Shown: positions 8,911 to 19,789 of the stretch, in pieces | Numbering within the stretch: the first letter of the stretch is position 1 | Layout: each line of letters begins with the position of its first letter | From: Coriobacteriaceae bacterium | GTDB taxonomy: Bacteria; Actinomycetota; Coriobacteriia; Coriobacteriales; Coriobacteriaceae | Assembly (NCBI GenBank): GCA_015062655.1 | Contig: SUUG01000011.1 | Location: forward strand, 124,001-188,000 | Direction: 5' to 3' | Length of the DNA: 64,000 nt | The notes under the pieces: model-generated | Databases searched by the model: none | Told to the model about the DNA's origin: nothing | The model's input: the letters and a program-made list of their open reading frames with translations, nothing else | Made by a program: the position numbers and the translations under genes

Positions 8911-9033
8911 GAACCGCTCCCCTCTCCGCCGTCATATCCGCGCCCCGCCGTCCGGAGTCGGGCGACGGGGCCGGCCCGTCGCGAACCCCTCGAACGCGCG
9001 GCCGGAAGAGATGATACCGCAGGCGCGCGGAAC

Positions 9034-9801
<768 letters not shown>

Positions 9802-9810
9802 GGCCCCTCC

Positions 9811-11166
9811 TTACAGGCTCGAGATCTGGTCGGGCGTGGCGCCCACGACAGCCGGCTTCCCGCTCTTCGGCGCTCGCGCGGAGCCGCCGCGCAGACGCGC
9901 CTCGAGACGTCCCACCACATGGGCGAGCGGCAGGGTCACCACGAGGTAGAACAGGGCGGCCACCACATAGGGGGTGATGGAGCCCGTCGTGGCGACGATG
10001 GTCTTCGCGTACATGACGATCTCCATGACGCCGACGGCCGCAAGCAGCGAGGTGTCCTTGTACAGGAGGATGAACTCGCTCGTGAGGGTCGGGATGACGT
10101 TGCGGAAGGTCTGCGGGATGATGATCGAGACCATGGTCTGGACGCCGGTCATGCCGAGAGAGCGGGCGGCCTCGCCCTGGCCCGCGGGCACCGCCTGGAT
10201 GCCGGCGCGGAAGATCTCGCAGAGGTAGGCGGCCGAGTTCATGGCCATGACGATGATGCCGAGCGGGTAGTTGTCGATATTCAGGCCGGCGAGAGGCAGG
10301 CCGAAGAACGCGATGTAGATCTGCAGGAAGGCCGGCGTGCCCCGGATCAGGTTCACGTAGAGGCTCGCGATGAGCCGCAGCAGGCGCGACTTGGAGATGC
10401 GCATGAGCGCGAGCAGGAAGCCCACCGGGATGGCGAGCGGGAAGGCCACGACGACGATCGCGAGCGCCATGAGGAATCCGGAGAAGATGACCGGCAGGCT
10501 CGTGACCACGAGCAGCGGGTTCAGGAAGAGGCGGAGGAACCGGTTGGCGTTCCACGCCTGGACCCAGGGCTGGTCCTCGAGGTGGCTCTCGAGCTGCTCG
10601 GTCAGGGAGGTCTCGCGCACCTGGACCGCCGGGAGCGCCGGGGCCTCCTCGGTGCCTCCGTCGGCAAGATCGTAGGTGGCGCTCGCCTGCATCGACCCGC
10701 CCGAGGCCGGGAACTGGACCCCGTAGAGCTCGAAGCGCAGGTAGGTTCCGGCCGGGGCGGGCTCGGGGAAGCGCACGCGCAGGGACTCGCCGTCCTCCTT
10801 GTAGGACGCCCTCACGAAGGTGCGGTCCATCAGGTCGGTGCCGGAGAGCAGCGTCACCCGGGCATCCTCGGTGGTGTAGGTGGTTCCCGCGGGCAGGGTC
10901 AGGGTGAAGCCGGTCAGGGCCTCGTCGGGCGCGGCCTGCACCTCCCAGGTGAGGCGGGTGTCCACGCCGCCCACGACGTCGCTCCCCGAATCGGTGTTGG
11001 GCTGCGCGCTCAGCTTCTTCACCTCGAGGGCCGAGGCGGGCGCGGGAAGGACGGCGCCGAGCACGGCGAGAAGGCAGGCGATCGCGAGGCAGAGGACGCG
11101 GCGTCGGATGCCCGGGGCCCTCAGCATCCCAGCGTCGTGTCCTTTGACCTGCATCTGTGAGTTCAC
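9811..11166 (-). CDS. Amino-acid ABC permease with N-terminal signal peptide and extracytoplasmic domain
   Basis: The last ~240 of 451 residues are a HisM/GlnP-type permease: about five helices and the EAA loop (AVPAGQGEAARSLGMTGVQ) that docks to the ATPase. Ahead of it is an unusual ~200-residue region. It has a signal-peptide-like helix (VLCLAIACLLAVLGAVLPAPASA), then a Thr/Gly/Pro-rich, probably beta-sandwich domain predicted outside the membrane (about residues 48-185), and a short linker. Typical permeases of this family have 210-230 residues. GTG start is preceded by GAAGGAGAC. The added domain could capture substrate or receive the lipoprotein. A perfect palindrome separates it from the binding-protein gene upstream. 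Confidence 0.9.
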   Translation of the reverse strand: MNSQMQVKGHDAGMLRAPGIRRRVLCLAIACLLAVLGAVLPAPASALEVKKLSAQPNTDSGSDVVGGVDTRLTWEVQAAPDEALTGFTLTLPAGTTYTTEDARVTLLSGTDLMDRTFVRASYKEDGESLRVRFPEPAPAGTYLRFELYGVQFPASGGSMQASATYDLADGGTEEAPALPAVQVRETSLTEQLESHLEDQPWVQAWNANRFLRLFLNPLLVVTSLPVIFSGFLMALAIVVVAFPLAIPVGFLLALMRISKSRLLRLIASLYVNLIRGTPAFLQIYIAFFGLPLAGLNIDNYPLGIIVMAMNSAAYLCEIFRAGIQAVPAGQGEAARSLGMTGVQTMVSIIIPQTFRNVIPTLTSEFILLYKDTSLLAAVGVMEIVMYAKTIVATTGSITPYVVAALFYLVVTLPLAHVVGRLEARLRGGSARAPKSGKPAVVGATPDQISSL

Positions 11167-11212
11167 GTCTGTCTCCTTCGCTCATGCCCTGGCGGGCCTT
11201 TTTCACGTCAAA

Positions 11213-11242
11213 GCCGCCGGGCCCCGTACGGGGCCCGGCGGC
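11213..11242. terminator. 30-bp perfect palindrome between binding-protein and permease genes
   Basis: A 14-bp stem (GCCGCCGGGCCCCG and its exact complement) has only TA at the centre, and only TTTGA follows on the transcribed minus strand. It probably stabilises the binding-protein mRNA 3' end and partially terminates, giving more binding protein than permease, as is common in ABC importers. Confidence 0.7.
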
Positions 11243-11258
11243 AGGGCGGGCGCCGAAC

Positions 11259-12089
11259 CTACTTGATGTTGTACTGCTCCATGAGAGCGTCGACGGTGCC
11301 GTCGTCCTCGAGCTCGTCGAGCGCGTCGTCGATGGCGTCCTTGAGGGCGGCGTTGTCCTTGCCGATGGCGATCGCGTACTCCTCGCCGGTCGAGACGAGC
11401 TTCACCACCTGCTCGTTATCGAAGGTGTCCGCCGTCAGCTGCGCCGCGACGGAGCGGTTCGTCACGAGCGCGGAGGCCTGCCCGGCCTGGAGCGCGGAGA
11501 AGCAGTCGGTCGCGTTCTTGAAGGGCACGAGCGTCGCCTCGGGGAAGTTCTCCTTCGCGAACGCCTCGGCGGTGGAGCCCGACTGGACGGCGATCTTGAC
11601 GTCGCCCGCGTTCAGGGCGTCGGCGTAGTTGTCGGCCGTGATCTCGGCGCTGTCCTTCATCGTGACGATCGCCTGGTCATCGATGTAATAGGAGTCGGAG
11701 AAGGAGACCTCCTTCTTGCGATCGGGCGTCACGGTGATCGCCGCGATGCCCACGTCGTACTTCGTGCCGGTGGCGACACCCGGAACGATCGTGTCGAAAT
11801 CGACGTTCTGGATATCGACCGTGAGGTCCAGCTTCTCGGCGATCTTGGTGATCAGATCGAGGTCGAAGCCCTTGTAGGCGCCGTCCTCCACATACTCGAA
11901 CGGCTCGTACTCTGCCGAGGTGCCAACCGTGAGCTTGCCGTCAGCGACGAGCGCGTAGCTGCCGGCGTCGGTGGCGTCGTCCGAGCCCGCCTGCGTCGCC
12001 GGCGCCTGCCCGCCGCAACCCGTGAGCGCGAGCGCGGCGACGACCGCGAGTCCAGCGATGCCTGTGCCGATCTTCTTGAATCCCTTCAT
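11259..12089 (-). CDS. Polar amino-acid ABC transporter substrate-binding lipoprotein
   Basis: This 276-residue family 3 solute-binding protein starts with a lipoprotein signal: basic MKGFKKIGTG, a hydrophobic core, and lipobox LTGC with Cys near residue 25. The mature part has the family pattern KLTVGTSAEYEPFEY, GFDLDLITKIAEKL, DVGIAAITVTPDRKKEVSFS, and VQSGSTAEAFAKENF. I chose the start at 12089, with AAGGGGCAG upstream, over an ATG eight codons earlier that lacks a good site. It is the first gene of the importer operon, anchored to the outer face of the membrane. A GC hairpin separates it from the permease. Confidence 0.95.
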   Translation of the reverse strand: MKGFKKIGTGIAGLAVVAALALTGCGGQAPATQAGSDDATDAGSYALVADGKLTVGTSAEYEPFEYVEDGAYKGFDLDLITKIAEKLDLTVDIQNVDFDTIVPGVATGTKYDVGIAAITVTPDRKKEVSFSDSYYIDDQAIVTMKDSAEITADNYADALNAGDVKIAVQSGSTAEAFAKENFPEATLVPFKNATDCFSALQAGQASALVTNRSVAAQLTADTFDNEQVVKLVSTGEEYAIAIGKDNAALKDAIDDALDELEDDGTVDALMEQYNIK

Positions 12090-12145
12090 GTCCTGCCCCT
12101 TCCGATTTCCCATTGCAAAATTCTGGGTGGAATATAACGAGATTG

Positions 12146-12174
12146 ATTATGCTCATTCATGGATTGAGATGCAA
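12146..12174 (-). promoter_or_regulatory. Candidate promoter of the amino-acid importer operon
   Basis: On the minus strand TTGCAT (-35) and CATAAT (-10) are 17 bp apart, about 55-60 bases before the lipoprotein start. A 10-bp palindrome TATCGCGATA lies upstream at 12209-12218 and could be an operator. Confidence 0.5.
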
Positions 12175-12548
12175 ATGATTCTTTGTGAATGTTTCAAATT
12201 TGTATCACTATCGCGATACAGTGCAGCTTTTTCATCGTGTTTATCGCCATATCATCACCTAGTTTGATATTATAATAACTATAATTCCTATACATGCAAG
12301 TTTTGAACCAAGAGACGACGCCGGGGATATCGGCGGCAAGCATGGCAGCACTGTTGAAGCCCCCAACGTGGCGCAGGGCGGCAGTTCGTTGAACATAATC
12401 CTCGTATGCACGCGTTGTTATCGTGCCGACCTATTCGAAGCACACGCATTAAGAGCCCGAGGGACCATTTTCCATGCTCTGAGCCGGCACCCACCAGTGA
12501 ACGCCCGGGAATTGCGAGCCCTCGCCTGAAACCTTCGCCAAAGTATCG

Positions 12549-12753
12549 CGAGTTGTACTACTTTTGACCGGCGGACGAAAAAACTCGCACCTCTTGTACC
12601 AGTTTTTCGATATGGCTCGAGTAGCAAGCGTCAGCGCACAGCTCTGACCTGCGAGTTCTTTCTTGAGAAATCGGCCTCTACTTCTCGTGTCGCTAAAAAC
12701 TGGTACAAGTCGAGCAAGGTTTTATTCCTGCCGCCCGAAACCGGTACAAGAGG
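12549..12753. repeat. Cluster of four TTGTAC-centred repeats, two inverted to two
   Basis: CTTGTACCAGTTTTT (12593-12607) and its exact reverse complement (12695-12709) are 15-bp perfect inverted repeats. Related copies are GTTGTACTACTTTTGA near 12552 and GAAACCGGTACAAGAGG (12737-12753). The two arms are separated by about 87 bp of gene-free DNA. This could be a degenerate mobile element, a structured RNA, or an operator cluster. I do not recognise it. Confidence 0.7.
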
Positions 12754-12842
12754 GATGAGTTTTGCCCCGCGATGCGAAGTCTCTGTGGAGTGGGCTCGGT
12801 TAGAACCTCGGAGCGCCGCGAATGCCACCGTGCCAGCAGCAG

Positions 12843-13712
12843 CTAGCCGGCAAGACCGCGCAGCAGTTCGATCTCGCGGGCGTAGCCCGCGAGATCGTCA
12901 TGGGGCGTCTCCAAGATGAAAGGCAGATCGCGCAGGGCGGGGTGGGACACGATCCGTTGGAACACCGCGATGCCCCCACCCAGCTCCTTCGAGCCGAGAT
13001 ACCCCTCGCCGATGCGCGCGTGCCAGTCCTTCGCCGCACCGCAGGGGTTCTTGGAGTCGTTGATATGGATCGCACGCAAACGGTCGAGACCGACGATGCG
13101 GTCGAACTCGGCGAGCACCCCGTCCAAATCATGGATGAGGTCGTAGCCGGCATCATGGACATGGCAGGTGTCGAGGCAGACCCCAAGGCGGCCGGAAAGC
13201 GCGGGGGACGCCGAAGAGACCCGGTCGATGATGGTGGCGAGCTCTTCGAAACGGCCCCCGACCTCGGTTCCCTTGCCCGACATCGTCTCGAGCAGAACCG
13301 TGGTGCGCTGGCCCTCGAACATCACCTCGGTGAGGGTCTCGACGATGAGCTCGATACCGCGCTCGAGGCCTTGGCCCACATGCGCCCCCGGATGGAAGTT
13401 GTAGTAGTTGCCGGGAAGCGCCTCGAGCCGGCGCAGGTCTTCGGCCATCGCCTCGTGCGCGAACTCGCGGGCGCGGTCTTTGGCCGAGCAGGCGTTGTAG
13501 GTGTACGGGACGTGAGCGACCAGCGGGCCGAAGCCGCAAGACGAAAGCGTCGCGGTGAGGCCGGCGACGTCATCGGGATCGAGGGCGCGGATGCTCCCTC
13601 CGCGCGGGTTGCGCGTGAAGAACGCGAACGTGTCCGCGCCTATGGAGAGCGCCGCCTCCCCCATCGCGGTATAGCCCTTGGCGGAAGAGAGGTGGCAGCC
13701 GATGGTGAGCAT
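12843..13712 (-). CDS. nfo: Endonuclease IV (apurinic/apyrimidinic endonuclease)
   Basis: This 289-residue TIM-barrel nuclease cuts DNA 5' of abasic sites in base excision repair. Trinuclear-zinc ligands are visible in family order: YNFHPGAH, LLETMSG, CLDTCHVHDAGYD, HINDSKNP, KDWHARIGEG and the closing FILETPHDD. The start MLTIGCHLSSAKGY matches the usual family opening (IGAHVSxxxG). AAGGA lies about 8 bases upstream. ATGs further upstream add unconserved sequence. It follows the ArfB-like gene by 94 bases on the same strand. Confidence 0.95.
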   Translation of the reverse strand: MLTIGCHLSSAKGYTAMGEAALSIGADTFAFFTRNPRGGSIRALDPDDVAGLTATLSSCGFGPLVAHVPYTYNACSAKDRAREFAHEAMAEDLRRLEALPGNYYNFHPGAHVGQGLERGIELIVETLTEVMFEGQRTTVLLETMSGKGTEVGGRFEELATIIDRVSSASPALSGRLGVCLDTCHVHDAGYDLIHDLDGVLAEFDRIVGLDRLRAIHINDSKNPCGAAKDWHARIGEGYLGSKELGGGIAVFQRIVSHPALRDLPFILETPHDDLAGYAREIELLRGLAG

Positions 13713-13806
13713 GAGGAGGTCCTTTGGGATCGGTGACAGCATATCCATGGTACCCAAACCCCCGCGCGGTCCGAATTGGCGCGGGTCGCACCTCGCGATC
13801 CAGGCG

Positions 13807-14184
13807 CTACTCCTCCGCGGGGCGCTGCCGCAGGCGCTTGATCTCGGAGCGCCGGTGCTTGCCGGCGAGCCGCCGTTCGCGCGAGCCCCGCGTGGGCTTG
13901 GTGGCCCGCCGGGGCGTGGGCGGGACAGCGCGGCGTTCGAGGATCTCGCGCAGCTTGCGAAGGGCGCGGCGGCGGTTCTGCCACTGGCTGCGCGATTCGC
14001 GCGCCGTGACCGAGATGCCCGTGGGCCCATGGGTGAGACGGACCGCCGAGTCGGTGGTGTTCACGCCCTGCCCGCCCGGCCCCGAGGCGCGAAACACCTG
14101 GAGCTCGCACTCACGCGCAAGCTCATCGAGGGGCAGCGCCGCAAAGGCCGCGTACTCGCGATATGTCAGATGACCGGTGTCCAT
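13807..14184 (-). CDS. ArfB-like peptidyl-tRNA hydrolase (release-factor GGQ domain protein)
   Basis: This 125-residue protein has the catalytic GGQ motif in [19 protein letters not shown] at about residues 33-51. The GGQ loop hydrolyses peptidyl-tRNA in the ribosomal P site. A long helix and a very basic C-terminal tail follow ([19 protein letters not shown]). In ArfB/YaeJ and ICT1 such a tail enters the empty mRNA channel of stalled ribosomes. There is no stop-codon-recognition domain, so it is a rescue factor and not RF1/RF2. The N-terminal ~25 residues differ from E. coli ArfB. ATGGAG four bases before the ATG serves as ribosome site. PrfH-like function is an alternative. Confidence 0.8.
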   Translation of the reverse strand: MDTGHLTYREYAAFAALPLDELARECELQVFRASGPGGQGVNTTDSAVRLTHGPTGISVTARESRSQWQNRRRALRKLREILERRAVPPTPRRATKPTRGSRERRLAGKHRRSEIKRLRQRPAEE

Positions 14185-14276
14185 AACTCCATCCTACCTC
14201 GGCGAGGGTCCGGGCCAGCCTAAAAGGCACCCGCCATCGAGACCCCAGATCCCCCGGCAGCCGGCCTAAGGAAAGA

Positions 14277-14302
14277 GCCTTTCGGGACGCATCCCGAAAG
14301 GC
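14277..14302 (-). terminator. Terminator after uvrA
   Basis: An 11-bp perfect stem (GCCTTTCGGGA / TCCCGAAAGGC) with a 4-nt loop lies 54 bases past the uvrA stop. On the minus strand it is followed by CTCTTTCCTTA. Confidence 0.7.
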
Positions 14303-14355
14303 CCTCATCCGGACTTGAGCCCGCAGCTCGCCGGGCCGCAACCGAGGCGGCAAGC

Positions 14356-17235
<2,880 letters not shown>

Positions 17236-17287
17236 GTGCTCGTTCTCCTCGTGGCATGATCGCCCTATCTCTTTTTCTTGCTGAGTG

Positions 17288-17317
17288 AGTCTACCCCATC
17301 GTGCGGACACATGTTCG
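17288..17317 (-). promoter_or_regulatory. uvrA promoter with LexA/SOS-box-like operator
   Basis: On the minus strand CGAACATGTGTCCG (17317-17304) differs at one base from the Gram-positive SOS box CGAAC-N4-GTTCG. The box begins at the expected -35 position, and TAGACT (17293-17288) follows as -10. The same box-to-minus-10 spacing, within 1 bp, is seen at 34226-34254. Confidence 0.65.
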
Positions 17318-17410
17318 CATGGTGAAAACCACCACGGGAAGCGCAAGCCTTGTTCGCGTACGTGAGCGGCCGCAGCCTCCTCCGTGGTGAGGGCCGCCAT
17401 GGTGAAAACC
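17318..17410. repeat. 13-bp direct repeat CATGGTGAAAACC in the uvrA/LTA-synthase spacer
   Basis: The sequence CATGGTGAAAACC occurs at 17318-17330 and again at 17398-17410, exactly 80 bp apart, in the divergent promoter region. It may be a duplicated regulatory site. Function is unknown. Confidence 0.5.
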
Positions 17411-17500
17411 TTGCACAACGTTGACAATCGGCGGCGCCTTGGAGGAAGCTAAGGGAGTTGCGACAACTGCACCCAGCAGGGCTTTTTGATAGGAACCCAC

Positions 17501-19729
17501 ATGCCCGAATCGACCCCGACAACGCACGCCGCCATCCCCCTGTTCGCGCTCGCCGCACTCATCGCCTGCGTGTGCCTCTCCGTGTTCTGGACGCTGCGCC
17601 GCCCGAAGCGCGCCGCCGCGGCAGACGGCCTCGGGATCCATGCGCACGCGGCGGCCGCCGTGGAGGAGCCCGTCGCGCCCGCCTGGAAGCGCCTGCGGCC
17701 CGGCATGCTCCTCTGGCCGATGCCCTTCGCCGGGACCCTCATCTTCCTGAGCGTCTGGATCGGCCAGGGTCTCGTGGACGCTGAGGCCGACGGGCTCGAC
17801 ATCGGCCTCATATCCGCGGGCATCGCGGCGCTCGGCGCGCTGACGCTGCTGCGCGGCCCCGTGCTCGCCCGCCTGGGCTCCCTGCCGCTCCCGATACGCC
17901 TGCCCGTCGAGATCCTGCGCGACCTGGCCCTCCTCACGGCCGTCGCCTTCATCGGCGCCTGGGTGATCGAGCTGCCGTGGAACGAGAACCTCGGGAACAT
18001 CCCGGTCTATGCCTACCATATCGCCCTGATCGTGATCGGGGCCGCCCTGCTCGCCGCCTACCTCCTCGGTCAGCGCACCGGCATCCTCTGCTGCCTGGTG
18101 CCCGTCGCCTGCTTCGGATTCGGCGTCGCCCAGCATTTCGTGATCCAATTCAAGGGCGCGGCGATCCTCCCCAGCGATCTGCTCTCCATCGGCGCGGCGG
18201 CCGAGGTCGGGGGCAGCTATGTGCTCATGCTCACCGAGCTCATCCTCCAGGGCCTGCTCGCCACGTGCGTCTGCCTGTGCCTGCTGTCGTTCGTGAGCCC
18301 GGCGGCGTTTCGCGGCACGCCGCTCTACATCGCCTCCAACGCCGTCGCGAACCTCGCCCTCGCCGTGGTCGTCATGTTCGGCATCCATCACGCCTATCTC
18401 AATGTCAGCCTCGAGCGCGACCTCGGCATCTCATACGACCGCTGGCAGCCCATCACCACCTTCACCAACATCGGGTTCGTCCCCTCGTTCCTCGCCATCA
18501 TGCAGGACCTCGCGATCCCCGTGCCCGACGGATACGACGATGCGCAGGCTGCGGACACCGAGGCCGCGTATGCGGCGGCCTTCGATGCCACCGAGGGCGC
18601 GAACGAGGGGCGGATGGCGGCCACCGCCCAGTTCGACGACGCCAAGCCCGCGGTCATCGCGATCATGAACGAGTCGTTCGCCGACCTCTCCCTGTACGAC
18701 GCCGTCCGCGAGGCGGGCTACACCGGCCCCGCCTTCTACAACAGCATCCCCGACGCCCTCGTCCGGGGTCGCCTCATGACGCCTGTCGCCGGCGGCGGGA
18801 CCGCCAACACCGAGTTCGAGTTCCTGACCGGCAACTCGTCGGCGTTCATCGGACCGGGCAAGGTGCACTACCAGCTCTACCAGCTCTCCGGCATCGAGAG
18901 CCTGGCCAAGCAGTTCAAGGGGCTGGGATACGACACCACGGCCATCCACCCGCAGAACCCGAACAACTACCACCGCCTGAGCATCTATCGCGACCTGGGC
19001 TTCGACACCTTCCTGCACGAGAAGGACTTCGAGGGCGCCTCCACCTACCACGGCTGGTACTCGGACATGGCGACCTACGAGAAGATCATCGAGCGCCTCC
19101 GCGAGGACCCCGACCCGCAGTTCTTCTTCGATCTCACGATGCAGAACCACGGCGGCTACGCCCTGGGCACCGTGCCCGATGAGGACCTGCCCGGCATCCG
19201 TCCGGCCGGGATCGAGGACGAGACGCTGATCGGCGAGCTCAACACCTACCTCGCCTGCGTCAACAAATCGGACGAGGCGCTCGCATGGCTCCTCGGCGAG
19301 CTTCAGGGCATCGGGCGGCCGGTGATCGTCGTCTTCTTCGGCGACCATCAGCCGAACGTGGGCGGAAGGCTCAATGACGCACTCCATGCCGGCGAGGAGA
19401 GCGAGCTCGAGCACGTCCAGCGCTACCACCAGTCCACCTACCTCGTGTGGGCGAACTACGATGTGGCCGGGCGCGAGCAGGTGAGCTGGAACACCGAGAT
19501 CGGGGCGAACGCGCTGGCCGCCCTCACCCTCGACCTCGCCGGCGCGCCGCTCACCGACCGGCAGAAATCCACCCTCGCCACGCGCGACCAGGTGACCTCG
19601 CTCAACCTCAACGGCTACCTCGGCGCCGACGGGCTTCGCTACGCGCTCGACGCCGAGAGCCCCTACAAGCCGACCATCGATGCCCTGCAGCAGATCCAGT
19701 ACCTGGAGTTCGCCCGGAAGCTGCGGTAG
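17501..19729 (+). CDS. LTA-synthase-family sulfatase-fold membrane enzyme
   Basis: This 742-residue protein has an N-terminal membrane part of about seven helices (to about residue 300) and a C-terminal alkaline-phosphatase-fold domain of the LtaS/phosphoglycerol-transferase type. The domain begins KPAVIAIMNESFADL. The putative nucleophile Thr is in AGGGTANTEFEFLTGN. Metal and phosphate residues appear in MQNHGGY and VFFGDHQPN. Such enzymes polymerise or transfer glycerol-phosphate on the outer membrane face to make lipoteichoic acid or decorate polymers. The start ATG is supported by TAGGAA seven bases upstream; a TTG five codons earlier is possible. A strong hairpin follows. The exact acceptor cannot be told. 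Confidence 0.88.
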   Translation: MPESTPTTHAAIPLFALAALIACVCLSVFWTLRRPKRAAAADGLGIHAHAAAAVEEPVAPAWKRLRPGMLLWPMPFAGTLIFLSVWIGQGLVDAEADGLDIGLISAGIAALGALTLLRGPVLARLGSLPLPIRLPVEILRDLALLTAVAFIGAWVIELPWNENLGNIPVYAYHIALIVIGAALLAAYLLGQRTGILCCLVPVACFGFGVAQHFVIQFKGAAILPSDLLSIGAAAEVGGSYVLMLTELILQGLLATCVCLCLLSFVSPAAFRGTPLYIASNAVANLALAVVVMFGIHHAYLNVSLERDLGISYDRWQPITTFTNIGFVPSFLAIMQDLAIPVPDGYDDAQAADTEAAYAAAFDATEGANEGRMAATAQFDDAKPAVIAIMNESFADLSLYDAVREAGYTGPAFYNSIPDALVRGRLMTPVAGGGTANTEFEFLTGNSSAFIGPGKVHYQLYQLSGIESLAKQFKGLGYDTTAIHPQNPNNYHRLSIYRDLGFDTFLHEKDFEGASTYHGWYSDMATYEKIIERLREDPDPQFFFDLTMQNHGGYALGTVPDEDLPGIRPAGIEDETLIGELNTYLACVNKSDEALAWLLGELQGIGRPVIVVFFGDHQPNVGGRLNDALHAGEESELEHVQRYHQSTYLVWANYDVAGREQVSWNTEIGANALAALTLDLAGAPLTDRQKSTLATRDQVTSLNLNGYLGADGLRYALDAESPYKPTIDALQQIQYLEFARKLR

Positions 19730-19749
19730 GCGAGCGCATCGAGAGCGCC

Positions 19750-19784
19750 GAAAGGGGCCGGGCGGAAGCCGTCCGGCCCCTTTC
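19750..19784. terminator. Bidirectional terminator between LTA-synthase-like gene and flavoprotein gene
   Basis: A 12-bp perfect stem GAAAGGGGCCGG / CCGGCCCCTTTC with an 11-nt loop lies between the convergent stops. A- and T-containing arms serve both directions. Confidence 0.85.
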
Positions 19785-19789
19785 TCATA

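Larger units (their letters stand above)
12114..12842. other. 729-bp spacer without a credible gene
   Basis: From 12114 to 12300 the DNA is strikingly AT-rich compared with the rest and probably holds the importer promoter. From about 12545 to 12755 it carries four variants of a TTGTAC-centred motif (separate entry). Short open frames here have no ribosome site or conserved sequence. The origin may be decayed mobile DNA. Confidence 0.6.

Noticed and set aside
11213-11242. Perfect 30-bp palindrome as a phage or plasmid attachment site
   Set aside because: It sits between two genes of one transport operon, and a GC-rich hairpin at this place is better explained as an mRNA stabiliser or attenuator.
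12418-12828. Short minus-strand frames of 65-69 codons in the 12.1-12.8 kb spacer
   Set aside because: No ribosome sites, Arg/Ser-rich random composition, and they run through the inverted repeats, so I treat the spacer as non-coding.
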